64,000 nt of DNA from Flavobacterium sp. KACC 22763 (GTDB taxonomy: Bacteria > Bacteroidota > Bacteroidia > Flavobacteriales > Flavobacteriaceae): the NCBI RefSeq assembly GCF_028736155.1, contig NZ_CP117879.1:2914001-2978000 (forward strand). Reading direction: 5' to 3'. This document shows, in pieces, positions 44,043 to 51,842 of this stretch; the first letter of the stretch is position 1; each line of letters opens with the position of its first letter. The notes beneath the pieces were generated by a model. That model was given only the letters and a program-made list of their open reading frames with translations, did not search any database and was not told where the DNA came from. A program made the position numbers and the translations under genes.

Positions 44043-44071
44043 ATTCGAAATAAATTTTATCATTTTATATA

Positions 44072-44161
44072 TTAAGCCAGATCAATAAATACCATTACAA
44101 TAGCACAGCACATCATGCTGTAACGATAATAATTATTCATTTTCTGGTTATCTTTCTTCAT
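44072..44161 (-). CDS. Methionine/cysteine-rich leader peptide of metNIQ
   Basis: 29 residues from the ATG at 44161 (MKKDNQKMNNYYRYSMMCC then AIVMVFIDLA); an internal ATG at 44140 would give 22 residues. Five Met and two adjacent Cys, with the run AGC-ATG-ATG-TGC-TGT, point to a translated sensor of methionine or cysteine tRNA charging. The RNA around it folds: ACAGCA/TGCTGT flank the Met-Met codons (44105-44121). A terminator follows about 30 bp after the stop. A TAAATTTG -7 box ends only 8 bp before the ATG, so the message may be almost leaderless. Too short for homology to be judged by eye. Confidence 0.7.
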   Translation of the reverse strand: MKKDNQKMNNYYRYSMMCCAIVMVFIDLA

Positions 44162-44169
44162 AGCGAGTG

Positions 44170-44177
44170 CAAATTTA
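44170..44177 (-). promoter_or_regulatory. Candidate -7 box of the metNIQ leader transcript
   Basis: Minus-strand TAAATTTG fits TAnnTTTG. No convincing -33 TTTG at the usual distance. The predicted transcription start falls within a few bases of the leader ATG at 44161. Confidence 0.5.
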
Positions 44178-44250
44178 AATAGTTATTTTTAATTTTTAGC
44201 TATAAATCCTTAAAACTTTTATTTCCCTATCAATGTAGTAGGTTATTTTA

Positions 44251-44334
44251 AAATTCCAATCACTAAATTCCAATCACTAAATTCCAATCACTAAATTCCA
44301 ATCACTAAATTCCAATCACTAAATTCCAATCACT
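44251..44334. repeat. Six tandem 14-bp repeats (AAATTCCAATCACT)
   Basis: Six perfect head-to-tail copies of AAATTCCAATCACT followed by a degenerate AAATTCCAAATTCCAA stretch. No spacer variation, so not a CRISPR. It is in the 471-bp gap between the metN leader and the lipoprotein gene; copy number likely varies between strains. Confidence 0.9.
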
Positions 44335-44389
44335 AAATTCCAAATTCCAATTTTGAAAAATCCAAATTCCAAATTTCATTTCAATTAAA

Positions 44390-44450
44390 AAAAAATCCAA
44401 ATTCCAATTTGTTCCGAAACTTCGGGATTGGAATTTGGAATTTTTAAAAT
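44390..44450 (-). terminator. Long hairpin terminator after the beta-propeller lipoprotein gene
   Basis: Arms of the AAATTCCAAATTCCAAT type pair over about 18 bp and are followed on the minus strand by nine T. The loop holds the palindromic module ATCCCGAAGTTTCGGAAC. It begins 13 bp after the stop at 44463. Confidence 0.8.
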
Positions 44451-44462
44451 TGGAATCTAGAA

Positions 44463-45467
44463 CTAGTTGTTTTGTTCTGCGATTGTCGATTTGTTCAGTT
44501 TTACGATTCTAATTTTCTTATTGGTATTATCTGATAAGAAGATACGATCATCAAGCTGCGCAGTTCCTACGATAGTCCCAAACTTATTCTCGCCAAAAAT
44601 ATCTGAAGCATTTAAAACCGCTTTGTAATTCTTTCTGATAAATTCTTCTTTTGGATACAATCTTAAATACGATGTGCTTCCTTCATTTTCTGAAGTTACT
44701 GCCCAATCTTTACTGAAAGAAACTGCAATTGGCTTCACATCTACAAACTGCAATTTATCAGGCTCAATCGGGGTTGTTAGTGAGTTCTTAGCATTTGCTT
44801 TAATGTTTGCAATATCATAGTACAAATAACTTTTGGCATCTCTTCCTGCAACCACAAGATTTCCGCCATACACATCCATAGAATATACTTCTGTGTAGCC
44901 ATTTAAGGTATTTAATTTAGCGATTGGTTCTAAATTCCAATTGCTTGTCTCGGTAATCTGAGAAGTTTCAAATACTTTAATGCTTTTTTCTTTTTCCTTT
45001 ACGAATATCAATCCGTCTTTTACCGCAACGCCAAAAACGTGCACAAAAGTCTGCCACCATTGTCCGTTTCCAACCGTACTGATTCCAGCATTTGTAGTTT
45101 CATCAAAAACAAATAATCTAGATTCTGTACTTCCAACATAAATACGGCCGTTATCAACAGCAACCGAAGTCAAGCTTGTAAGCGGAATTGTAGTTGTTCC
45201 TTTTGTATATTCTTTAATTGTTTTAATATGCGCTAATGTAAGAGCATTAAAAACTTCTAAAACATTTCCGTTAATAACATATAGTTTTTCGTTTGCAACT
45301 GCAATTCCTTTTGGATCAAAAGCCTCGGTACTTCCAGGAATATTTTCTGCTGTTATCGAAGCTTCATCAGTTGGGTAATAATAGCTATAATCTTTGGTCT
45401 CATTGTCGTCTTTGCTGCAATTGGTAAAAAAGCAAAGAGCAAATATCAGTGGCAAAATATTTTTCAT
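44463..45467 (-). CDS. Lipoprotein with beta-propeller-like repeats
   Basis: The start at 45467 (MKNILPLIFALCFFTNCSKDD, lipid Cys17) gives a lipoprotein signal and a 14-bp gap to the upstream gene. 334 residues. The body shows repeated blade-like patterns (VANEKLYVINGNVLEVFNA, VDNGRIYVGSTESRLFVFDE, VKDGLIFVKEKEKSIKVFE, VYGGNLVVAGRDAKSYLYYD, LDDRIFLSDNTNKKIRIV), as in NHL or PQQ propellers. Probably a surface or periplasmic binding protein. It follows the metzincin-like lipoprotein and is likely co-transcribed; the two may act together, for example as protease and adaptor. No specific family recognised. Confidence 0.75.
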   Translation of the reverse strand: MKNILPLIFALCFFTNCSKDDNETKDYSYYYPTDEASITAENIPGSTEAFDPKGIAVANEKLYVINGNVLEVFNALTLAHIKTIKEYTKGTTTIPLTSLTSVAVDNGRIYVGSTESRLFVFDETTNAGISTVGNGQWWQTFVHVFGVAVKDGLIFVKEKEKSIKVFETSQITETSNWNLEPIAKLNTLNGYTEVYSMDVYGGNLVVAGRDAKSYLYYDIANIKANAKNSLTTPIEPDKLQFVDVKPIAVSFSKDWAVTSENEGSTSYLRLYPKEEFIRKNYKAVLNASDIFGENKFGTIVGTAQLDDRIFLSDNTNKKIRIVKLNKSTIAEQNN

Positions 45468-45481
45468 CGTTGTTTTATATT

Positions 45482-46696
45482 TTAATTCCATTTTCCTTCG
45501 CCTTTGTATTTGACTAAAAATGGATTTTTCGGGTCTATTTTAAATACTGGTTTTTTATAAGTTCCAGTTACATATTTTGTTTTCGCATACGTTTTTAAAA
45601 CGTCAGGATCTGTAAAAGGAAGATCATTCAAATGAATTAAATATTTATAAAAATCAGTCAGCATTCCCTGTTGGCCTCCGCCTTCTCCACTGTTTGCCAA
45701 GTTACTGCTGTGGCTAAAACCAATATGATGTGAATATTCATGCGACCAAACCGACATTTCTCCAACCCAATGTCCAGTTACGTAGCCCGATTCCCATTGC
45801 GATGCCAGATTTCCTCCACCCCAAGCAGAATCTCCTCCAACCATTGCCATGTAAACGGTTCTTTTATCTAGATAATTCCAGTATATTTTTTCAATTTCTT
45901 CTTTAGAATAATAATCGTAAACACCATCTACATCATCAGCATTTCCGTGCCAGTTTAACGCGCCGTTTATTCCTGTTCCAGCTGCAGCTGCCTGTTCTTG
46001 TTTGTATTTATCAAAATTGGTGAATGTGCTGTAATACAATGGATGGCTCAAAGCATAAGAATAGTTGATAATCATTGTGATTGCTTCTTTTGCTAAAGCG
46101 GGATTCATCGGAAGAAATTTACCTAGTTCATTAATATGGTATCCATCATGAAATTGAACTAAATGATTTGATTTTATCTTTTTGAATTTTTGAAATAAAG
46201 GATCATCCGATTCAACTGAGAATTGAATTGCTCCAGAAGAAAATCCTTCAATTTTTTCGATCGTCACCGTATTTCCTGTTTCTAATAAATAATCGTTTGC
46301 TTTTTCTGTTAAAGGAAGTTTATGAAACGAACGGTGAAAAGCTGGTATTTTAGAAAAGGTATAAAGCACAAATTTTTTATCGTAATTTGGCAGTTTCGCA
46401 TAGATCTTCACATTTGTAAGTCCGACTGGAGAATACAAAGAAATCTGTACAGAATCTTTTCCTTTCTGGATAACCTGAAGCGGTTCGTTTACTCGAAACC
46501 ATCGATCAGCTTTGTCATACATTTTTGAAGGACTTTCGTCATCTTCAAACATAGTCATAGGTTTATTTTCTGCAGGTAAAGTTGTGGCATCTATAGTTGG
46601 CAGATAATTCGGCTTGTACGAATCTGCATCGTCACTACAGCCCAAAAAAATACTTGCCAATAGGGCAAATACAAAAAAGTGAGTGTTTTTTCTCAT
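45482..46696 (-). CDS. Metzincin-like zinc metalloprotease lipoprotein
   Basis: 404 residues with a lipoprotein signal (MRKNTHFFVFALLASIFLGC, Cys20). The zinc motif HEYSHHIGFSH (H319, E320, H323, G326, H329) is an exact HExxHxxGxxH, and M345 sixteen residues later could be the Met-turn of metzincins. Upstream the protein has a beta-rich region (about 70-180) like that of peptidoglycan- or glycan-related M60-type proteins, but I cannot assign a family. Tethered to the membrane with the active domain outside, it could cut surface or host proteins or glycopeptides. Expressed before the propeller lipoprotein and downstream of nagA. Confidence 0.75.
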   Translation of the reverse strand: MRKNTHFFVFALLASIFLGCSDDADSYKPNYLPTIDATTLPAENKPMTMFEDDESPSKMYDKADRWFRVNEPLQVIQKGKDSVQISLYSPVGLTNVKIYAKLPNYDKKFVLYTFSKIPAFHRSFHKLPLTEKANDYLLETGNTVTIEKIEGFSSGAIQFSVESDDPLFQKFKKIKSNHLVQFHDGYHINELGKFLPMNPALAKEAITMIINYSYALSHPLYYSTFTNFDKYKQEQAAAAGTGINGALNWHGNADDVDGVYDYYSKEEIEKIYWNYLDKRTVYMAMVGGDSAWGGGNLASQWESGYVTGHWVGEMSVWSHEYSHHIGFSHSSNLANSGEGGGQQGMLTDFYKYLIHLNDLPFTDPDVLKTYAKTKYVTGTYKKPVFKIDPKNPFLVKYKGEGKWN

Positions 46697-46851
46697 CAGT
46701 ATGTCAGTAGGTTTGGGGTTAAATATCCGTGCAAAACTATAAACATACTTTGTATATACAAGGAAATTGCAAGAAAAATACCAATCAAAAGTTTACTGAA
46801 AATATTTTTTAATAAACTCCCACTATACTTAAAGGTCAGGTTTTAAAGTTT

Positions 46852-47973
46852 CTATTCCCTAAAATCTAAAGTTTTGATTGTAGCTAAATCAGAATCAAAT
46901 TGTACAAAACTTGCAGGAAAACCTATCTTGATTTTTCCTACTTTTTCTTTCATGCCAATTGCAGCGGCAACTCTTGTGGTTGCCATTTTTATTGCTTCAT
47001 CGGTAGAAACATGTAGACGATTATAAGCATTTTGTACAGCTTCTGTCATTGAGATTGAAGCGCCTGCGAGATTTCCATCTTCGTTTCTGTAAAAGCCGTC
47101 TACTAAATGAGCATCAAAATTATCCCATTTAAAATTGGCTACTTTTCGTCCTAAAAATGTAGCATCGCTGATTAAGAAGAATTTTTCTTGTTTTAGCTTA
47201 TATGCAATTTTAGCAGCAGCATAATCACAATGCACACCATCTAAAATTACTGGAGCATAAACTTCTTCGTTCTCAAAAACTGCTCCTACTAAACCAGGTT
47301 CACGATGCCCAAACTGTGTCATCGCATTGAATAAATGTGTTACAAGATTAATTCCTTTTGCGAAATATGGCTGTGCTTCTTTATGTGATATTGTCGAATG
47401 TCCGATTGAAATTGTGATACCGCTTTCAATCAGCATATTTAATTGTTTTTCGGTAAAACATTCTGGAGCTATCGTAATGACTTTGATAACGTCTTTCCCT
47501 TTGCTTATAATTTCTTGAAGTTCTTCATCAGTAGGTTTTCTAACCTGATCGATGCTATGTGCACCACGTCTCTGCGGATTTAGAAAAGGACCTTCTAAAT
47601 GCATTCCGATAACGCCATTATTGTATTTTTTCATATAAGAACGAACCGCTTCAATTCCTTCTAAAATGGTTTCTTTTGAAGAAGATATCAAACAAGGTAA
47701 AATATGCGTTGTGCCGTATTTCATACTGGCATCGTAAATATCCTGAATGGTTTCTTCATTGGGAGTCTGGCTGAAGTAATATTTTTCCCCGCCATTAATT
47801 TGAATATCTATAAATCCTGCTGAAAGATGATTTCCGTTTAAGTCAATTATTTCAACATCATTTGGAATTTCTTTTTGAACCGAAATAATAGTTCCGTTTT
47901 CTACAACTACAACTCCATTTTCTACTATTTCTTCTCCTGTATGTACGACAGCATTTATAATCGCTTGTTTCAT
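46852..47973 (-). CDS. nagA: N-acetylglucosamine-6-phosphate deacetylase
   Basis: 373 residues, cytoplasmic amidohydrolase fold. Motifs: GFIDIQINGG (53-62), metal ligand E127 in GMHLEGPFLNPQRRGAH, H192 in IGHSTISH, H213 in THLFNAMTQFGHR, and the catalytic Asp in ISDATFLG (about 270). NagA turns GlcNAc-6-phosphate, the MurQ product, into GlcN-6-phosphate and acetate, which leads to glycolysis or back to murein synthesis. It is on the other strand from murQ and about 14 kb away, so it is a pathway partner rather than an operon partner. NagB is not in the window. Confidence 0.95.
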   Translation of the reverse strand: MKQAIINAVVHTGEEIVENGVVVVENGTIISVQKEIPNDVEIIDLNGNHLSAGFIDIQINGGEKYYFSQTPNEETIQDIYDASMKYGTTHILPCLISSSKETILEGIEAVRSYMKKYNNGVIGMHLEGPFLNPQRRGAHSIDQVRKPTDEELQEIISKGKDVIKVITIAPECFTEKQLNMLIESGITISIGHSTISHKEAQPYFAKGINLVTHLFNAMTQFGHREPGLVGAVFENEEVYAPVILDGVHCDYAAAKIAYKLKQEKFFLISDATFLGRKVANFKWDNFDAHLVDGFYRNEDGNLAGASISMTEAVQNAYNRLHVSTDEAIKMATTRVAAAIGMKEKVGKIKIGFPASFVQFDSDLATIKTLDFRE

Positions 47974-48060
47974 TTTGTTTATTTCTTATAACGTTCCAAA
48001 GTTAAATATTATAAGCTTTAAGCAAAATAAACTATTTTAAAATCACTAGAAATAATTTGG

Positions 48061-48864
48061 TTAATCTGCGCCTCCGTCAACGCTATCAAATGTTTCGCGC
48101 TCTTTTGGTTTTACGCTATATTTTAATGAAACCATTGGTCCGTAGTAAACATCAAATTGCGTTCCGTTGGTTCTTAGCTGCATTTGTCCGATCACGCCTG
48201 CTAAGAAGTGGATATTTGGCGTAATTCCAGCAGTATAATAAACCGATAATCTAAAAATGTCAAAATGTTCGTCGGCATAATCTTTAGAGGCAAATTTCAG
48301 CATCAATTCGGTATAATAGCCAATATTTGGCGCTAGAAAAATTGGTTTTTCTTTGCTTTGTCTTAAATAATGATTGACTCCAAAACGTGCTCTTATTCTA
48401 GGTATTGTCTGGTGATTGCCGTTTCTGTCATCAAAAAACTTGGTTTCAAATCGCACTTGTTCAAAAAGAGATCCTTTGGGCATTTCCTGTGTATAGGTTC
48501 CCATAACAATAAGCCTGTTTTCTAAAGTTTTGTAATTTCCCGCTTCTTCTATTGCATATTTCTGATTGTGTGCATATCCGAGCCAAAGCTTCATATTTTT
48601 TAAACCAGAATAAACAATCCACGGTCTTATTACTTTTCGCTGTGTATATTCGAAAGGATTGCCGTTTGTGTAAGCGCCTTGAGTAACGAGCTGCATATCT
48701 GCCTGACCGCTCAAATGCCATTTTTCTATTAACGGAAACGCAACATCAACTTCGCTTATAGATGCTGGAATAAATCCCATTGTGTAAGGAGCATCTTGGG
48801 CTTTTAAAACTTGAGAAAGGATGATGCAACAGAATAAAAGAAAACTCTTTTTTAATAAACTCAT
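48061..48864 (-). CDS. DUF2490-type outer-membrane-like protein
   Basis: 267 residues with signal peptide (MSLLKKSFLLFCCIILSQVLKAQ). The rest alternates short aromatic-rich beta strands (WHLSGQADMQLVTQGAYTNG, RPWIVYSGLKNMKLWLGYAH, QVRFETKFFDDRNG) as in a small beta-barrel, and matches the pattern of DUF2490 proteins, which are found across Bacteroidota with unknown function. Last residues GGAD are hydrophilic, so an unusual final strand for a barrel. It lies 88 bp upstream of nagA and may be on the same transcript. Confidence 0.65.
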   Translation of the reverse strand: MSLLKKSFLLFCCIILSQVLKAQDAPYTMGFIPASISEVDVAFPLIEKWHLSGQADMQLVTQGAYTNGNPFEYTQRKVIRPWIVYSGLKNMKLWLGYAHNQKYAIEEAGNYKTLENRLIVMGTYTQEMPKGSLFEQVRFETKFFDDRNGNHQTIPRIRARFGVNHYLRQSKEKPIFLAPNIGYYTELMLKFASKDYADEHFDIFRLSVYYTAGITPNIHFLAGVIGQMQLRTNGTQFDVYYGPMVSLKYSVKPKERETFDSVDGGAD

Positions 48865-48940
48865 AATTCGTCAATATTAAATTACACGGCTTCGAAATAA
48901 GAAAGTCTATCAAATTTAAATAAAGATGTTTTTTACTTTA

Positions 48941-49032
48941 AAAAAAAGCGGTTTCATGTTATAATATGAAACCGCTTTTTAAACATTTTTTCAAAACAAA
49001 AAAGCTTTAGAAAAATATCTAAAGCTTTTTTT
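48941..49032 (-). terminator. Two consecutive terminators after the exporter operon
   Basis: Two perfect hairpins: AAAAAGCTTTAGA/TCTAAAGCTTTTTTT (48998-49032) and AAAAAAGCGGTTTCAT/ATGAAACCGCTTTTT (48941-48982). Both have A/T runs on both sides and can act in either direction. They close the ABC-HlyD-TolC unit. Confidence 0.85.
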
Positions 49033-49088
49033 AAACTCAAATTCTGAAAATTAATATGATGCAGATTGTACAGGCTACATATTTTTTT

Positions 49089-50486
49089 TTAATCTGGATT
49101 TGCCAATATTTTGTACAATTCGGCATTCGACAGATAAAACTGATTCTCTAAACTTATTTGCGACAATTTTGCGCTGACCAAATTGTTTTCTCTTGAATTG
49201 ATCAAGAAAATTGAACTTTCGCCAAACGAGAATAATTTTTCTTCTGAGTTTAGCATTGTCATATAATCTTTTACAAGATTGTCAATTACAACTTTCTGCT
49301 TTCTTAATGATGCAATTTCGGTCTGCTGTGCTTTAATTTTATTTTTAAGCTCCAAGCGCTGTTGTCCAATATCAAACTGCATATCCTGAATTTTCAGTTT
49401 TGCCATTTTCAAGCTTCCGCGTTCTTTTCTTAAGAAAATCGGGAAACTGAAATCGATATTAAACTTATAATCATCGGCATTGAAATTATTCCAATAATTG
49501 GGTTCTGAAATATAGTTATAACCTACATTTATTTTCGGAAGCAACGAATTGGCTTTCAACTGGCGATTAACTTCTAGAATATCCATTTTTGTTTCTAAAG
49601 ACTGAATTTTTGGATGCGAATCTAACGATTCCACATCGACCATCATGGCATCTGTCTTTAGAGTTTCTTCTATAGTCTGAATTAGATTCTGCTCTGGTTT
49701 CACCAAATCTCCTAACTCAACTGGAACATTTTCAATCCATAAAAAATTAGCCAGTTTCAGTTTTGCTTTTGCTAATTTCAGGTTTCCGTTTTCAACGTTC
49801 AGTTCTCTGTTTCGTACCGTAATTTTGGCTTCAACGCTGTCAATTGCTGGTGCGTCTCCAGCAGCGATTAGTTTTTTAACTCCTTCAAAACGAGTGCTGG
49901 CAAAACCTAGGTAGTTTTTATACAGTTCGGCTTCGTTATAACTTTTTCTCCATTCAAAATAAGCTTCACTTGCTTGGTACAAAACTTCGATAGCTCTTAG
50001 TTTTCTTTGAGCATCACTTAGTTTTACATTAAGCTTTCCTTCACGCACATCAGCCATTCTTTGGTTAATGAACATTCCCTGACCTAAAGCAACGTTAATT
50101 CCTAGCGAAGTTAAACCTGCTTCTGGCGTTTTGTTCTGCGGATTGTAATATTGCCCTTCTGTATCGTCAAAACCTGCTTTAATTTCAATTCCGTACCAAG
50201 TAGGGATTTTGAAACTGCTGTTTAATAACGAATAGTATTCTGTGCCTTTAAATTCTTTCTTATTGTAATCTACTTCAATTTTTGGATCAAATCCGCCTCG
50301 AGCCAGCATCAATTTTGCCTGAGCATTTGTGACTTCAAGATTGGCTTGTTTTACCAGCGGATGGTATTTTTTTACATATCCCAAATACTCGATAAAAGTA
50401 AGTTCCTCTTGATTAAAATTCTGGCTCTGCAGTGTAGAAAAACTCAATAGAAATAAGAAAGAAAACAATTTTACAAGATTTCTCAT
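49089..50486 (-). CDS. TolC-family outer membrane protein of type I-like exporter
   Basis: The start at 50486 gives a signal peptide (MRNLVKLFSFLFLLSFSTLQS); an upstream in-frame Met would place a Lys/Arg-rich stretch before it and overlap the HlyD gene. 465 residues. Repeated helical segments EYLGYVKKYHPLVKQANLEV and the matching C-terminal half with SLENQFYLSNAELYKILA identify an outer membrane efflux protein. The start lies 1 bp after the HlyD stop, so it is translated together with the fusion protein and ABC protein as a dedicated exporter. Confidence 0.88.
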   Translation of the reverse strand: MRNLVKLFSFLFLLSFSTLQSQNFNQEELTFIEYLGYVKKYHPLVKQANLEVTNAQAKLMLARGGFDPKIEVDYNKKEFKGTEYYSLLNSSFKIPTWYGIEIKAGFDDTEGQYYNPQNKTPEAGLTSLGINVALGQGMFINQRMADVREGKLNVKLSDAQRKLRAIEVLYQASEAYFEWRKSYNEAELYKNYLGFASTRFEGVKKLIAAGDAPAIDSVEAKITVRNRELNVENGNLKLAKAKLKLANFLWIENVPVELGDLVKPEQNLIQTIEETLKTDAMMVDVESLDSHPKIQSLETKMDILEVNRQLKANSLLPKINVGYNYISEPNYWNNFNADDYKFNIDFSFPIFLRKERGSLKMAKLKIQDMQFDIGQQRLELKNKIKAQQTEIASLRKQKVVIDNLVKDYMTMLNSEEKLFSFGESSIFLINSRENNLVSAKLSQISLENQFYLSNAELYKILANPD

Positions 50487-50487
50487 T

Positions 50488-51840
50488 TTACTTTTTCTCC
50501 TTTCCTTTTTCTTCTTTTTCTCCTGAATTATAATAGTTTGGCGGGAAACCATTTAAGTTTCGCCAAATCTCATACCATACCGAAACGGTTTCTAACAATG
50601 CAATACTTTGTGCTCCTGCACCAATACTCAATTCTTTTGGCCAATGGCGATCTTCTCCATCTGGCGAAACCAAAATTCTGTATTTTCCGTTCGGGCTAAT
50701 GAAGTTCTCTATCGCTACCACTTTACCTCCGTAAGTTCCGTAAGACAATCCTGGCCATCCAGAAAACACGATTCTAGGCCAACCGTCAAACCAAACACGA
50801 ACTTTTGCACCTTTATGTACCAGTGGCAAATCGATTGGATCTACATACGTTTCTACCGCAATATCATATTTAGATGGCATGATGCTTACTACAGGAGTTC
50901 CTTCTTTGATTGTTTCTCCAAGACCAGCCAATAAAGCGCGGTTTACATATCCGCTTTGTGGCGCTGTAATGTAATACAACCCATTTCTTAATCTGTAATT
51001 GGTATATTGGTTTTCTAGTTTGTTAACCTGAGCTTCTGTATCGTATTGCGTGCTTAAAGCGGTAAACTTATCGCTTCTCGATTTTGATATTTTCTCAGCA
51101 TATTCAGCCGTAATTCTACTGATTTCTACTTTTGCGTTTATCAATTCGTTTTTACTGCTCAGCAATTTGTTTTCCTGAGTAATTACATACGCTTCAGACT
51201 CTTGCAGTTTCAATCTTTTCTGCTCAACATCTGTCATTGGTTTTAAACCTTCTTTGTTTAAAGCAGTCGAACGGTCAAACTGCGTTTTTGCAATTCGAAG
51301 CTGTGTTTTTACCGCAACCAAATCCATACTGTCGCTTTTTATTTTAAGCTGCGACTGACGAATTTTATTCTGTGCCTGCTGCAGTTTCAATTGTCTTTCT
51401 GCGTTTAAAGACTGCGCCTGAACATCAAGAGAATTTACTTTATCGCTATACGATTCTGCTGCCATTTTTTTGGCATCTACCTGCTGTTTGGTATTGTCAA
51501 CCAAATTAGGATCTAAGTAATCTTCTTTGATTTCTGAAATATAAAGTATCGTATCTCCTTTTTTTACATAATCGCCTTCTTTAACAAACCATTTTTCGAT
51601 TCGTCCAGCAATGGCATTATGCACCGTTTGCGGTCTTTGATCTGGTTTTAAAGTGGTAACAGAACCTGTTCCCGAAATGTTCTGTGTCCAAGGCAGAAAA
51701 AGGCATGCAACACAAAAAATCAAAAATCCGATTATAACTTTATTTAAAATTTCATAATGAGGTCTTCGGGCAACGCTTGTAATCGATTTGTATTTGCCCG
51801 GCGTTATAAGTACGTTGTTATCTTTAGATAGGTTGAGCAT
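50488..51840 (-). CDS. HlyD-family membrane fusion protein
   Basis: 450 residues. A single membrane helix (about 33-55) follows a cytoplasmic N-terminus; the lipoyl half-motif KKGDTILYISEI (about 98-110) starts a long coiled coil (about 120-290) rich in Gln/Lys, then the second barrel half with APQSGYVNRALLAGLGETI and KVRVWFDGWPRIVFSGWPG. It links the ABC protein (2-bp gap upstream) to TolC. The C-terminus ends in a Lys/Glu tail (EKEEKGKEKK), which is unusual and low in complexity. Confidence 0.88.
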   Translation of the reverse strand: MLNLSKDNNVLITPGKYKSITSVARRPHYEILNKVIIGFLIFCVACLFLPWTQNISGTGSVTTLKPDQRPQTVHNAIAGRIEKWFVKEGDYVKKGDTILYISEIKEDYLDPNLVDNTKQQVDAKKMAAESYSDKVNSLDVQAQSLNAERQLKLQQAQNKIRQSQLKIKSDSMDLVAVKTQLRIAKTQFDRSTALNKEGLKPMTDVEQKRLKLQESEAYVITQENKLLSSKNELINAKVEISRITAEYAEKISKSRSDKFTALSTQYDTEAQVNKLENQYTNYRLRNGLYYITAPQSGYVNRALLAGLGETIKEGTPVVSIMPSKYDIAVETYVDPIDLPLVHKGAKVRVWFDGWPRIVFSGWPGLSYGTYGGKVVAIENFISPNGKYRILVSPDGEDRHWPKELSIGAGAQSIALLETVSVWYEIWRNLNGFPPNYYNSGEKEEKGKEKK

Positions 51841-51842
51841 GA

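Noticed and set aside
44251..44334. Possible CRISPR-like array
   Set aside because: The 14-bp units are directly adjacent with no spacers and no cas gene is nearby; it is a simple tandem repeat.
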